Positions 1 to 7,150 of a DNA stretch of 43,700 bases are shown here, in pieces. Numbering within the stretch: the first letter of the stretch is position 1; every line of letters starts with the position of its first letter. Source of the stretch: a virus; IMG/VR virus record IMGVR_UViG_3300045010_000158, positions 1-43,700 of that record; one strand, given 5' to 3'. The notes under the pieces were generated by a model. That model did no database searches. It was not told the DNA's origin and was given only the letters and a program-made list of their open reading frames with translations. The position numbers and the translations under genes were made by a program.

Positions 1-33
1 GGTAAATGTTATGTTGTCGTATGGGTGACAGCG

Positions 34-62
34 AAAAAAACGCGGATTGCTCCGCGTTTTTT
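34..62 (-). terminator. Rho-independent terminator after gene 32
   Basis: A six-base GC stem (CGCGGA at 41-46 and TCCGCG at 51-56) with a TTGC loop is flanked by a run of seven A and a run of six T. Read on the minus strand it begins 35 bases after the gene 32 stop and ends in a U-tract. The A and T runs make it symmetrical, so it could also stop transcription coming from the left. It closes the minus-strand transcription unit of this window. Confidence 0.85.
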
Positions 63-96
63 CAAAAGATTCTAATTATTGTGCTGCTAAAGAAAG

Positions 97-1053
97 TTAG
101 TCTTCTGCGGCAAGACGCTCAAAATAACTCATAGCGTCATCAGAATCATCTTCATCTTCAGACTCTTCCACCTTTTTTGATACAGGCGCTGCTTTCTTGG
201 CAGAAGTAGATGGCTTTGCTGCACCGCTCGGTTTGAAGGTAGATGGAGAGTCATTATCCTCTTCATCCAAATCAACATCTTCTGCTGAAGACTTATTAGG
301 AACTCCCGTATCAGACAATCCCATGACTACATCATAACGAGCCTTTAATTCATTAAATGACTTGTGAGTTTCAGGTGAAGTAAATTCCTTGAGAGAAACT
401 TCTTTTTTCCATACTTCCTCCAATTTGGCGTCATCTCCACCGAAGAGTACAGAGGGAGCATCAAATTCGCTCTTGTCGTAATTGATATATCCCGCAACCT
501 TACGAATCTTTAGTTTGAAGTCTGCCCCCTTCCAAAAGTCGAAAGGATTAATAGGCTTCTCATCCTTAAACTCAGGTTGCATTGCTTGCACAATCTTGTC
601 ATGAATCTTCTTGCCGTACTTGAACAGGAACACCTTGCCTTCGTTCTGTGGTGTGGATGGATCGCTCACCACAAGAATGTTTGAGATATAGTGCAGTCTG
701 CGCTTGCGCTGACGAGCAATGTCCTTGTCCGCCTCATCTCCGCTGTTCCAAAGACGAGAGTTCGCTTCGCAAACAGGACACTTTTTGCCAATAGTGGTGG
801 GACAGTTTTCTATGAACCATCCACCAGGTCCTTGGAATCCGTGACTAAAACATCGTGCCCACGGAATGTCTTCTCCTTCAACCGGCGGCAAGAATCTAAT
901 AACAGCATATCCGTTGCTTGACTTATCAAGTTCAGGACGCCAGAAGCGATCATCCTTGTAAGAATCGCTGCCTTTCTTTGCGAGTTTATTGAGTTCGTTG
1001 CTCAGTTTATCAAATCCAGTATTGGATGACTTTTTTAAATCTTTGAATCCCAT
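97..1053 (-). CDS. 32: Single-stranded DNA-binding protein gp32
   Basis: Coats single-stranded DNA at the fork and during recombination and interacts with gp59, UvsX and the polymerase. The 318-residue product is close to T4 gp32 (301). The basic N-terminal part carries an LAKKGSDSYKDDRFW stretch like the family's LAST region. A zinc-binding set follows, with H71, C84, C92 and C95 in the same order as T4 (His, Cys, Cys, Cys). The last 60 residues are Ser/Pro/Lys linker and then an acidic tail (EESEDEDDSDD) that in T4 recruits partner proteins. The ATG is preceded by AAGGAAACGAAAC. Its own promoter overlaps the end of gene 59 and a terminator follows. Identification is firm. Confidence 0.96.
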   Translation of the reverse strand: MGFKDLKKSSNTGFDKLSNELNKLAKKGSDSYKDDRFWRPELDKSSNGYAVIRFLPPVEGEDIPWARCFSHGFQGPGGWFIENCPTTIGKKCPVCEANSRLWNSGDEADKDIARQRKRRLHYISNILVVSDPSTPQNEGKVFLFKYGKKIHDKIVQAMQPEFKDEKPINPFDFWKGADFKLKIRKVAGYINYDKSEFDAPSVLFGGDDAKLEEVWKKEVSLKEFTSPETHKSFNELKARYDVVMGLSDTGVPNKSSAEDVDLDEEDNDSPSTFKPSGAAKPSTSAKKAAPVSKKVEESEDEDDSDDAMSYFERLAAED

Positions 1054-1090
1054 GTTTCGTTTCCTTTCAGTTTAGTGTAACGATGTGTCA

Positions 1091-1118
1091 AGTATATAAT
1101 ATCTATCAGCAAAGTCAA
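1091..1118 (-). promoter_or_regulatory. Sigma70-like promoter for gene 32
   Basis: On the minus strand a -35 TTGACT (1118-1113) and a -10 TATACT (1096-1091) are separated by 16 bases. The -35 overlaps the stop codon of gene 59. The leader to the gene 32 ATG is about 30 bases. The same architecture recurs at six other gene starts in the window, which raises confidence. Confidence 0.6.
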
Positions 1119-1774
1119 GCCTTGACATCATGTTTGCTGATTTTTTCCTTCAACAATTTCTTGAAACGATCTGGATTGGCACACACAGATACAAATGGTT
1201 TGTATCGCCTGATCTTCTTATAGAAGGTGTCCCAAGTAAAGTCTCCCTTGAGTTTCTTGTGTGCTTTTTGTACAAAGCCTAAAATACAATCCAATAGTAC
1301 GAGAGTTTCGATATGAATCTCTCCGCTCATGCACATCTGAAATGCCAGAGGATACTTGGTGTGTTCCACCGCACCAACCTCATGCACAACAGTTGGGGAG
1401 AATAGCGCGTTGAAAGCGATCCCGCTCTTCTCGATATGATTCAGCATAAATTCACAGTCTTGCCCGAAGATATAGGTGATGCTCTCCTGCGTCTTTTTCC
1501 AATTGCTATAGACATGATCGCAATGTGAATCAAACGCATCTCCAATCCACAATTGATCGTTCATCAGAAAGTTGGATATAAAGAACTCTAGTAGTTCACT
1601 TTCACTATAGCGTTTGGCTAACTTCTCAAAGAAATAGCGATCTTGCCTGCGCTCAAAGGTTTGTGCGCTTGCCCGTGTTTTGCCTCCGTATTTGAAATAG
1701 TCGTAACTATCATGGGTGAAATGACTCTTCACAGCCAGATAGACTTTATAAGCAGCGAATCCTGTAGATTTCAT
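1115..1774 (-). CDS. 59: Helicase loader gp59
   Basis: Loads the gp41 helicase onto gp32-coated fork or recombination DNA. The 219-residue protein matches T4 gp59 (217 aa) in length and in recognisable stretches: YKVYLAVKSH near the start, RRQDRYFFEKLAKRY (T4 KRRDKYFFQKLSEKY), FISNFLMNDQLWIGD (T4 FISNLVANQDAWIGD) and ETLVLLDCIL (T4 ETFILLDSFL). The start overlaps the stop of the preceding gp33-like gene as ATGA, so the two are translationally coupled, as in the T4 33-59 pair. Gene 32 follows after 61 bases with its own promoter. Confidence 0.93.
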   Translation of the reverse strand: MKSTGFAAYKVYLAVKSHFTHDSYDYFKYGGKTRASAQTFERRQDRYFFEKLAKRYSESELLEFFISNFLMNDQLWIGDAFDSHCDHVYSNWKKTQESITYIFGQDCEFMLNHIEKSGIAFNALFSPTVVHEVGAVEHTKYPLAFQMCMSGEIHIETLVLLDCILGFVQKAHKKLKGDFTWDTFYKKIRRYKPFVSVCANPDRFKKLLKEKISKHDVKA

Positions 1775-1977
1775 ATGGGCAATTTTGGTGTGGGTGGTAA
1801 CAGATTGATGCTTTCTCCCTCGGCTCTAATCTTCTCAATAATTGGTTTGGACAAGTACTTGACTACTTGTTCTGGAGCGATGCCCATATCATCACAAACC
1901 GAAAGAACGCTTTCAATATATCCGGTTTTATATTTAGTAATATGCTTGTTTAAAAGATTAAGAAATTGTTTCTGCAT
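1771..1977 (-). CDS. 33: Late-transcription coactivator gp33-like
   Basis: In T4, gp33 bridges the host RNA polymerase flap and the sliding clamp to activate late promoters. This 68-residue product is shorter than T4 gp33 (112) but shares the gp33 core: YIESVLSVCDDMGIAPEQVVKYLSKPIIEKIRAEG parallels the T4 segment YLEATTAFLEENSIPETQFAKFIPSGIIEKIQSEA. Position also agrees, directly before gene 59. I chose the ATG at 1977. A TTG at 1986 would add three residues. A T4-style hydrophobic clamp-binding C-terminus is not obvious, because the protein ends in PPTPKLPI. It overlaps the end of the upstream glycosyltransferase by 20 bases. Confidence 0.78.
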   Translation of the reverse strand: MQKQFLNLLNKHITKYKTGYIESVLSVCDDMGIAPEQVVKYLSKPIIEKIRAEGESINLLPPTPKLPI

Positions 1978-3112
1978 AACCAACAAGGGGGGCTTCTCCT
2001 TTTGTTTGACGCTGCTGAATGTTATGTTGGAGTTTATTTATTAATCCAATTAACATACCATTATTATGAGGTTCATAATATCCTGGAGGATCATCAAAGA
2101 AAGTGGATTCATTAATTTTGATAGCCGTAGCAGCAGCAATAAGTTTTTCGTAATCATCAGTTGTGGTTCTGATGATACCAAAATAAGATCCGCGTAATCT
2201 AGGATATTTCGCAATAGACATACGATAGAAATTTGCGGCAATTTGTTTTGCCTCTGAAATTAATTTGTCTTTTTGCAACTCATTTGGATTTTGTTCTATA
2301 TTTTTAATTTGTTCTTCAAAGAAATTACCAGCAAACACCACCGCTTGTGCTGCTTCGGCCGGCCATGTGGAGTTATCATAAACTTCTTTTAATACATCTA
2401 AACAGATAATATCTTTACGATAAAACAATTGACGGCCATAGTAGTATTTACGGGTATGATGGTTAGGATTCTCAATAACATCTAACCGCATCATTTCTAA
2501 AATTTTATCGTTGTCGTGATTCTTTCCCACATCATCTGGATGATGAATATTATGGTCAATTATCACCTGAATATTTTTTTCATAAGGAATTAAATGTTCG
2601 TGAAACCTATACAACCACTTTGCTTTACCAGGACGCCAAATACAATTGCGAGGAAATTTGTGTCCGTACTTGGTTCTATGGTACAAACCAACAACACCAA
2701 TAGTAGAATTGGTACATTGTAATTTAGTCCGTAATTCTTTACCATTTTCTAGCACTTCATCTGCGTCAAACATAGCAATCCATGTTGCTTTGGTTGTATT
2801 TGCTAATTCTATTGCTTTGTTTCTTGCTTCAGAAAATGAATCAGGCCAGGTCATAGTGTAAACTTTTGCGCCTAATTTTTGTGCAACTTCAATGGTATTG
2901 TCTGTGCTACCTGTATCAACAATTACAATTCTGTCAGCAAATCCATCCAAACTCTTGAATAATCTTGGAAGATTTTCTTCTTCATTCTTTGTAATAAAAA
3001 CAGAAACAATATTAAAATTACGCAACGCTATCAAGTATTTTTGTACTTGTTTACCTCGTTCTAATTTTTGTTTTTTTACTTTGTTGTGTTTACGCCGTTC
3101 ATTTTTTTTCAC
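1958..3112 (-). CDS. Family 2 glycosyltransferase
   Basis: A GT-A-fold glycosyltransferase transferring a sugar from a nucleotide donor to an acceptor I cannot name. The GT2 domain starts around residue 33 after a very basic N-terminus. FITKNEEENLPR and IVDTGSTDNT (residues 65-73) are typical of the WaaE/SunS-like subgroup, and the DxD is FDADE (116-119). The start is GTG at 3112, chosen because AGGAG lies six bases upstream and there is no in-frame ATG nearby. It sits between an HNH nuclease and gene 33, which interrupts the T4 order rnh-33-59, so it looks like an accessory insertion. The C-terminal 150 residues have helical repeat character with no named domain. Confidence 0.85.
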   Translation of the reverse strand: MKKNERRKHNKVKKQKLERGKQVQKYLIALRNFNIVSVFITKNEEENLPRLFKSLDGFADRIVIVDTGSTDNTIEVAQKLGAKVYTMTWPDSFSEARNKAIELANTTKATWIAMFDADEVLENGKELRTKLQCTNSTIGVVGLYHRTKYGHKFPRNCIWRPGKAKWLYRFHEHLIPYEKNIQVIIDHNIHHPDDVGKNHDNDKILEMMRLDVIENPNHHTRKYYYGRQLFYRKDIICLDVLKEVYDNSTWPAEAAQAVVFAGNFFEEQIKNIEQNPNELQKDKLISEAKQIAANFYRMSIAKYPRLRGSYFGIIRTTTDDYEKLIAAATAIKINESTFFDDPPGYYEPHNNGMLIGLINKLQHNIQQRQTKGEAPLVGYAETIS

Positions 3113-3124
3113 ATTAAACTCCTG

Positions 3125-3152
3125 AATTTATTTTACAATATATTTAAGTCAA
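3125..3152 (-). promoter_or_regulatory. Candidate sigma70-like promoter for the GT2 gene
   Basis: TTGACT (3152-3147) and a weak -10 TAAATT (3130-3125) are 16 bases apart on the minus strand. The -35 overlaps the HNH stop codon. The -10 is poor, and the call relies mainly on the shared spacing with the other promoters here. The predicted start point lies just upstream of the AGGAG ribosome binding site, which leaves a very short leader. Confidence 0.4.
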
Positions 3153-3673
3153 ATCAACCATCTACTCCAAATCTTCTTGTGATATTTATCTGTAATCATA
3201 ATAAACAGAAATCCTTTTCTGGGAATAATCGGTAATTTACATAACTTCATTCCTGCTTCTTCAAGAGTTTTGTTGCTTTTTTTGATATTGCACTTCTTAC
3301 ACGATACTACCACATTTGTCCATTCATGACGGCCACCACGAGATTTAGGTATCACATGATCGATGGTAACATTTTCACCATTAACACGACAACCGCAGTA
3401 TTGGCACTCGCTGTTATCTCTGCGAGTGATATTTCGCTTGTTAGGTCTAGTTAATCGAAACGGAATATAAACATAGTTAACCAATACAAGAGCAGAGGGA
3501 AGGCGAAACACCCCTGATCCTGTCTTGATTTCATAGCAATGTTCGTAGTTGAAAGGAGAGCGGGCTTTGCCTTGTATGAGCATGGATACTGCGCGCCACC
3601 AATCAATAATTCCAATAACTTGCTCGGATGCATTTAGAAGAAGAACTTTTCTGTCTTCAATTAGCGTGTCCAT
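3149..3673 (-). CDS. HNH endonuclease
   Basis: A 174-residue nuclease with a complete HNH module: zinc-binding C90/C93 and C125/C128, catalytic DH at 105-106 (TIDHVIPKSRGG) and N120 (WTN). The preceding 85 residues carry the LNASEQVIGIIDWWRAVSMLIQGKA segment common to bacterial and phage HNH_5-type proteins. It may be a free-standing homing endonuclease or a packaging or recombination nuclease, and the sequence does not decide which. Its start lies inside the end of the upstream exonuclease gene (17-base overlap), which suggests coupled translation. Confidence 0.88.
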   Translation of the reverse strand: MDTLIEDRKVLLLNASEQVIGIIDWWRAVSMLIQGKARSPFNYEHCYEIKTGSGVFRLPSALVLVNYVYIPFRLTRPNKRNITRRDNSECQYCGCRVNGENVTIDHVIPKSRGGRHEWTNVVVSCKKCNIKKSNKTLEEAGMKLCKLPIIPRKGFLFIMITDKYHKKIWSRWLI

Positions 3674-4409
3674 GCATGATCTCTTGAATTACTTCTTCGG
3701 GATCAAATTCCGCATAGAACTCGTCAATGCGTTCTTTTAACTCTGGCACAAATCGTTTTGGTGATTCCACAAATGCTTGCTCTTCTCCCTCGGCGCTCAC
3801 CATCATAATTACGATTTGAGGAACGCGAGTACCAGTCACCTCTTGGAACATGATGGAGTATGCAGTTGCTTGCAAGAAGTAGTCATGGCATCCTTGTGTA
3901 TCTTTCATGCGTTCGGCAGTCTTGAAATCGATGATGCTAAGTTTTCCATCAAACTCTGCAACACAATCTGTTCTGCCAGCAAGTCGCATCATATTGCTAT
4001 AGAGCGGTACTTCTAGTCCAACCACATTGTTCACGAAGCGATCAACTCTAGGCTTGATGTTAAAAAACATCTCTTCTAGTTGTGGTCTACCAAACAGAAC
4101 CTGAATGGTATCTCGGTTTGAAAGGTAATACTCCATAGTTTTGTGGAAGTTCTTACCTCGCTCAAGAATCATGCGACTCTTGTCTGCATTATCTTCGCGC
4201 CACTTTTTCCACTTGTCACGATCTCGCCAACCTGTAACTGTGGTTACAGATGGATACCATATCATATCTCCATCGTTGCCTGGTGTTTGATAGAATCGCT
4301 TGCCATTCACAATCTGATCTTTGAGATTTGACAACTTAATCAAGTTGTGACGAAAATTGCCTTGATACTTACTGGCATTATGTTTTTTAAATTCTAATTC
4401 TTTCATCAT
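3657..4409 (-). CDS. PD-(D/E)XK exonuclease (RecB/Cas4-like)
   Basis: A 250-residue nuclease of the RecB/Cas4/MGME1 type. Visible motifs in order are H89 (RGKNFHKTMEYYL), E133 (VGLEVPL), D148 (GRTDCVAEFDG), the D161-x-K163 core (IIDFKTA) and the Q180-A-x-A-Y184 helix. These are the five landmarks of the RecB-type active site. It probably processes DNA ends in replication or recombination, or degrades host DNA. ATG at 4409 (or 4406) is preferred over an in-frame TTG at 4445 because the promoter -10 box lies only four bases upstream of it. It overlaps the following HNH gene. Confidence 0.86.
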   Translation of the reverse strand: MMKELEFKKHNASKYQGNFRHNLIKLSNLKDQIVNGKRFYQTPGNDGDMIWYPSVTTVTGWRDRDKWKKWREDNADKSRMILERGKNFHKTMEYYLSNRDTIQVLFGRPQLEEMFFNIKPRVDRFVNNVVGLEVPLYSNMMRLAGRTDCVAEFDGKLSIIDFKTAERMKDTQGCHDYFLQATAYSIMFQEVTGTRVPQIVIMMVSAEGEEQAFVESPKRFVPELKERIDEFYAEFDPEEVIQEIMHGHAN

Positions 4410-4413
4410 GTAA

Positions 4414-4441
4414 ACTATACCACCGTTTCTAGAAAAGTCAA
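4414..4441 (-). promoter_or_regulatory. Sigma70-like promoter giving a leaderless start
   Basis: TTGACT (4441-4436), a 16-base spacer and TATAGT (4419-4414) on the minus strand. The tandem ATGATG at 4409 and 4406 begins five bases after the -10, so the predicted transcription start coincides with the start codons. The -35 overlaps the FmdB-like stop codon. Confidence 0.58.
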
Positions 4442-4728
4442 CCAAATCTGTCTTTTAAACGCTGGCGAGTTCCATCAAATTTTGGTGCCCGTTTGGCAAT
4501 CTCTTTCATTCTGTCTCTGAATCCTGCATCCAAGTTACCAACTCCGAGCGGATCCATGCGAGAGTCTATTGCCATATTAGGGCCTTCTCCCCATGCGGTT
4601 TGCTTCACCTTGCCCATGTGCTTGCAAGCAGGACACGGCGCCTTGCATGGCTTGGCATGATCTATCATCTTTAGCGACTCTTCAAACTTGTGTTCGCACT
4701 CGTGACACACATACTGATAAATGGGCAT
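4438..4728 (-). CDS. FmdB-type zinc ribbon protein
   Basis: A 96-residue protein whose first 40 residues form an FmdB/CxxC_CXXC_SSSS-type zinc ribbon: MPIYQYVCHECEHKFEE, with C8/C11 and C32/C35 as ligands. The rest is polar, with an FRDRMKEIAKRAPKFDGTRQRLKDRFG tail. Family members are annotated only as putative regulatory proteins, and in phages they are often found near structural or accessory genes. The gene starts two bases after the end of the ParB-like gene, so the two are probably co-translated. No function beyond zinc binding can be assigned. Confidence 0.8.
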   Translation of the reverse strand: MPIYQYVCHECEHKFEESLKMIDHAKPCKAPCPACKHMGKVKQTAWGEGPNMAIDSRMDPLGVGNLDAGFRDRMKEIAKRAPKFDGTRQRLKDRFG

Positions 4729-4730
4729 GA

Positions 4731-5513
4731 TTATCTTTCTAGTTTTGCATATGGAGATCTGATGTCCAAGTCTCCCTTATTCAGCAATGCGCTTGCTGTG
4801 TGTTGTTGTGATTTGTCTGCATCAATCACTGGCATATCTCGTCGTACTGGCGCTCCTGATGGCGGCCGCTTTGCTTTCAGCGTATTGAAACGCTTTTCTA
4901 ATTCTTTCTCACCAATCTTGTTGAGCCATGCTTCTGCCTTTGCTTTATCGTAGAACCGTGGGTTACTATACTTTCCTGTCTTAATGATTTCTAGAACATC
5001 TTTGAAAGAAGCATCATAAAGACTGATATCTCCACCACCAGGCGCTCCTCTGCGGGAGTTCCCGAGCGCGTCCCCCAATGCTCTCAATACAGGCACCAAA
5101 TCACCAATACCAAGATCGGCTTTCACTCCACCAACCTTTGCACTTGGGTTTGCAAGCATGGTTGCTGCCCATCTGTGATGCCCGTCAAGAATGTAATTGT
5201 CCTTAGAGATGATTGCTGCTAAATCTCCGCCAGCAATACCACCGATAGCCATTCCAATTGCTTTGCCCATGAAAATTTCACTTTGTGTGGGCATTAATTC
5301 ACTTGCTGCAATGCTTACAGAGGACGTCTTAACGATATCATCTTTTGCATCCCCATCTTTATGCCCTTTTGTGAGAAACAATTTCGCCATAGTATTGGTT
5401 ATTGGGTTAGGAAAGTGGTCAGGGTTTATAACTCGCGTTGGTAATTCTTCTGCAAGTTTCATTGCGTGTTCAATTAAACTGCGTTGTTTGTAGTAGTCTT
5501 TGAATGATTTCAT
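4731..5513 (-). CDS. ParB/Srx-like domain protein
   Basis: A 260-residue protein containing IISKDNYILDGHHRWAA (residues 101-117), the DGHHR box of ParB/sulfiredoxin-fold proteins. That box binds nucleotides or acts as a nuclease or kinase in different members. A Gly/Ala-rich segment (GKAIGMAIGGIAGGD) precedes it. The C-terminal half is charged, with a helical KAKAEAWLNKIGEKELEKRF stretch. The N-terminus MKSFKDYYKQ resembles the openings of virion-associated proteins in other marine T4-like phages, so a structural role is possible. It is coupled to the upstream gene by an ATGA overlap. Confidence 0.65.
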   Translation of the reverse strand: MKSFKDYYKQRSLIEHAMKLAEELPTRVINPDHFPNPITNTMAKLFLTKGHKDGDAKDDIVKTSSVSIAASELMPTQSEIFMGKAIGMAIGGIAGGDLAAIISKDNYILDGHHRWAATMLANPSAKVGGVKADLGIGDLVPVLRALGDALGNSRRGAPGGGDISLYDASFKDVLEIIKTGKYSNPRFYDKAKAEAWLNKIGEKELEKRFNTLKAKRPPSGAPVRRDMPVIDADKSQQHTASALLNKGDLDIRSPYAKLER

Positions 5514-6190
5514 CTACTTCGCCTTTCTTCTGAACCAAACACTCCGAAATTACTCAATTTATCTAGTGTTTCCTTTTCCTTGGCTTCACGGAATTGCTTG
5601 AAAAACTCAATTTGTTGCAAACGCTTCTTCGCCTTCTCTTCTGAACCAAACACTCCGAAACTACGCGATCCGTCTTTGGAAACCACTTCGTATTTACCAT
5701 CCTTGCGCTTCACAAGCCTTTCTATCAATTGCTCTGTGAGCCTAATGGAGTGTATAGCATTGATAATTGCTTTTTTTCCTGGCGATGCTACATATGCCCA
5801 TGTGACTCCACCCTGACTACTTATCTCAGGAATCACTTCTTTCTTGTTGCTCTTCAGAATAAACTCTGGTTTACCCATCACCACTCGTTTGAGTATAATG
5901 ACCACATCTATCTCTTTGCCTTGATTAGCAGGATCAAACCCCATGGCATCAATCTCTGCGGTCTTCTTCATGCTCATTAGTTTCTTTACTTCAGCAGCAG
6001 AATCACTCATGTCTGCTTTGAGTTTTTTTTCCAAATCATTACGATGTTTACTACTGATTACTGGTTTAGTTAAAATAATGTTCCCGAACCGATCTGATTT
6101 TCGATTCAAAGGAATCATTGCTTTATCAAAAAATCCTGGCATTTTATCGGGTGCAAAGGTTGGTACTTCTTGTAAATTGTGGTCTTTCAT
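5510..6190 (-). CDS. Unknown protein with duplicated FGVFGSEE motif
   Basis: I do not recognise a named family for this 226-residue protein. The first 80 residues are charged helix, followed by a compact region (KEIDVVIILKRVVMGKPEFILK). The C-terminal part, SKDGSRSFGVFGSEEKAKKRLQQIEFFKQF, matches a short motif seen at the ends of many phage proteins (S-G...A-KKRL-QIE-FK). FGVFGSEE occurs a second time at the very end, encoded by a 23-base perfect direct repeat. The start at 6190 (MKDHNLQE) is chosen for its purine-rich upstream (AAAGAAAAGAAGAT). An upstream in-frame extension runs through the palindrome at 6253-6276 and is unlikely to be translated. Confidence 0.62.
   Translation of the reverse strand: MKDHNLQEVPTFAPDKMPGFFDKAMIPLNRKSDRFGNIILTKPVISSKHRNDLEKKLKADMSDSAAEVKKLMSMKKTAEIDAMGFDPANQGKEIDVVIILKRVVMGKPEFILKSNKKEVIPEISSQGGVTWAYVASPGKKAIINAIHSIRLTEQLIERLVKRKDGKYEVVSKDGSRSFGVFGSEEKAKKRLQQIEFFKQFREAKEKETLDKLSNFGVFGSEERRSR
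5527..5549 (-). repeat. Direct repeat copy 1 (FGVFGSEE)
   Basis: A 23-base sequence identical to 5638-5660, 111 bases away, so the copies are in frame with each other. Similarity extends a few bases either side with single mismatches. It encodes the C-terminal FGVFGSEE, followed by RRSR and the stop. Confidence 0.85.
5638..5660 (-). repeat. Direct repeat copy 2 (FGVFGSEE)
   Basis: The internal copy of the 23-base repeat. Here it leads into EKAKKRLQQIEFF, the complete form of the motif. The copy at 5527-5549 breaks off after FGVFGSEER, so this one looks like the original. Confidence 0.85.
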
Positions 6191-6252
6191 ATCTTCTTTT
6201 CTTTCTTTACTATATGTAGTCGCCAAAGAAAAGCCACCCGTACCGAGGCATC

Positions 6253-6276
6253 GTGGGGGAGGATATCCTCCCCCAC
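6253..6276. repeat. Perfect 24-base palindrome, possible terminator
   Basis: GTGGGGGAGGAT is followed directly by its exact reverse complement with no spacer. It lies 12 bases after the outer-membrane protein stop on the minus strand. As RNA it would form a very stable hairpin, but no U-tract follows, so it may be an RNA-stabilising or pausing structure rather than a classical terminator. The symmetry would also suit a dimeric binding protein. Confidence 0.7.
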
Positions 6277-6287
6277 ACATCCATCAG

Positions 6288-7088
6288 TTAGAACTTGAAA
6301 CTAAGTCCTGCATTCATAGCAACATCCAAATTTTGGTTTGCTATATGATGTGTCACAGGAACACCAACTCCAACCGTTAGCACACATGAGTCGCTTAACT
6401 TGTAATCGGCAGCGGGACCCAAAAGAAGAACCGTATCGTAGTTTGCAATAAACTGCGAAAAATTCAAAGCAACACTCAAGTTTTTGTCTAGTTGATAGTC
6501 GGCAGACAACACACCGCTATACACATTAGATGATACAAATCCTCCAAGCGGAGCAATAAAGGTATTGGTATACCCTTCAACAAACTCATAGTTTGCTGTA
6601 TAAGATATAGTTAATGCATCCCATTTTGCTCCCAATGTACTACCGATAGTGTAAGTCATACGACTAGAAGAGTACTCACCGTCAATTGGTATTCCTATCC
6701 CGGTCTTCACATCGATCCAAGTCTTATCAGACTTCAATAAATCCCAATTACCATCGTACAGATCATAGGCAATAAAAAGATCTAGATCTGCCAATCCAGT
6801 ACCCGTACCCGTATTAGTTAGATTGGAGTTAATGATGGGAAGAGCAATACCAAAGTTCCACTTGTCAAAAAGTCTGTGTGTGAACACATTGTCCGCTTCA
6901 ACAATTGTTCCTGAAGAGAACTTAAACACATTCACATCAGTCGATAAATCCATCTTAAATTCATTGTTGGAACATGAGTTGGAACATGATGCAACCGAAG
7001 GTTTTGTTGTTGAAACAACAGTTGCCGGAGTCTGAGCGGATACCGAAGCCGAAACTACTAACGCGATAACACTTGTTAAAATCTTCAT
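6288..7088 (-). CDS. Secreted outer-membrane beta-barrel protein
   Basis: The 266-residue product starts with a clear Sec signal peptide (MKILTSVIALVVSASVSA, predicted cleavage after A18). The rest is alternating polar/hydrophobic beta strands rich in aromatic and small residues (DLDLFIAYDLYDGNW, SYTANYEFVEGY, SVALNFSQFIANYD), and it ends in GLSFKF with the terminal Phe that acts as the BAM recognition signal. Two cysteine pairs lie near residues 35-40 (SCSNSCSNN). This indicates an outer-membrane protein made in the infected Gram-negative host. It could exclude superinfecting phages, alter permeability or import a nutrient. The ATG follows AAAGGACAAACAT. It lies after the RNR gene and a possible terminator hairpin. 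Confidence 0.78.
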   Translation of the reverse strand: MKILTSVIALVVSASVSAQTPATVVSTTKPSVASCSNSCSNNEFKMDLSTDVNVFKFSSGTIVEADNVFTHRLFDKWNFGIALPIINSNLTNTGTGTGLADLDLFIAYDLYDGNWDLLKSDKTWIDVKTGIGIPIDGEYSSSRMTYTIGSTLGAKWDALTISYTANYEFVEGYTNTFIAPLGGFVSSNVYSGVLSADYQLDKNLSVALNFSQFIANYDTVLLLGPAADYKLSDSCVLTVGVGVPVTHHIANQNLDVAMNAGLSFKF

Positions 7089-7128
7089 ATGTTTGTCCTT
7101 TCTGTGACTGTAAATGAATTAAATAATA

Positions 7129-7149
7129 CGCTCATTAGTAACATGAGCG
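7129..7149 (-). terminator. Hairpin after the RNR gene
   Basis: A seven-base perfect stem (CGCTCAT and ATGAGCG) with a seven-base loop begins one base after the RNR stop codon. On the minus strand TATTATTTAATT follows. The tract is only moderately U-rich, so termination may be partial. Confidence 0.5.
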
Positions 7150-7150
7150 G

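Noticed and set aside
5943-6380. Plus-strand open frame of 145 codons spanning the palindrome
   Set aside because: No ribosome binding site, opposite two well-formed genes, and it crosses an intergenic hairpin.
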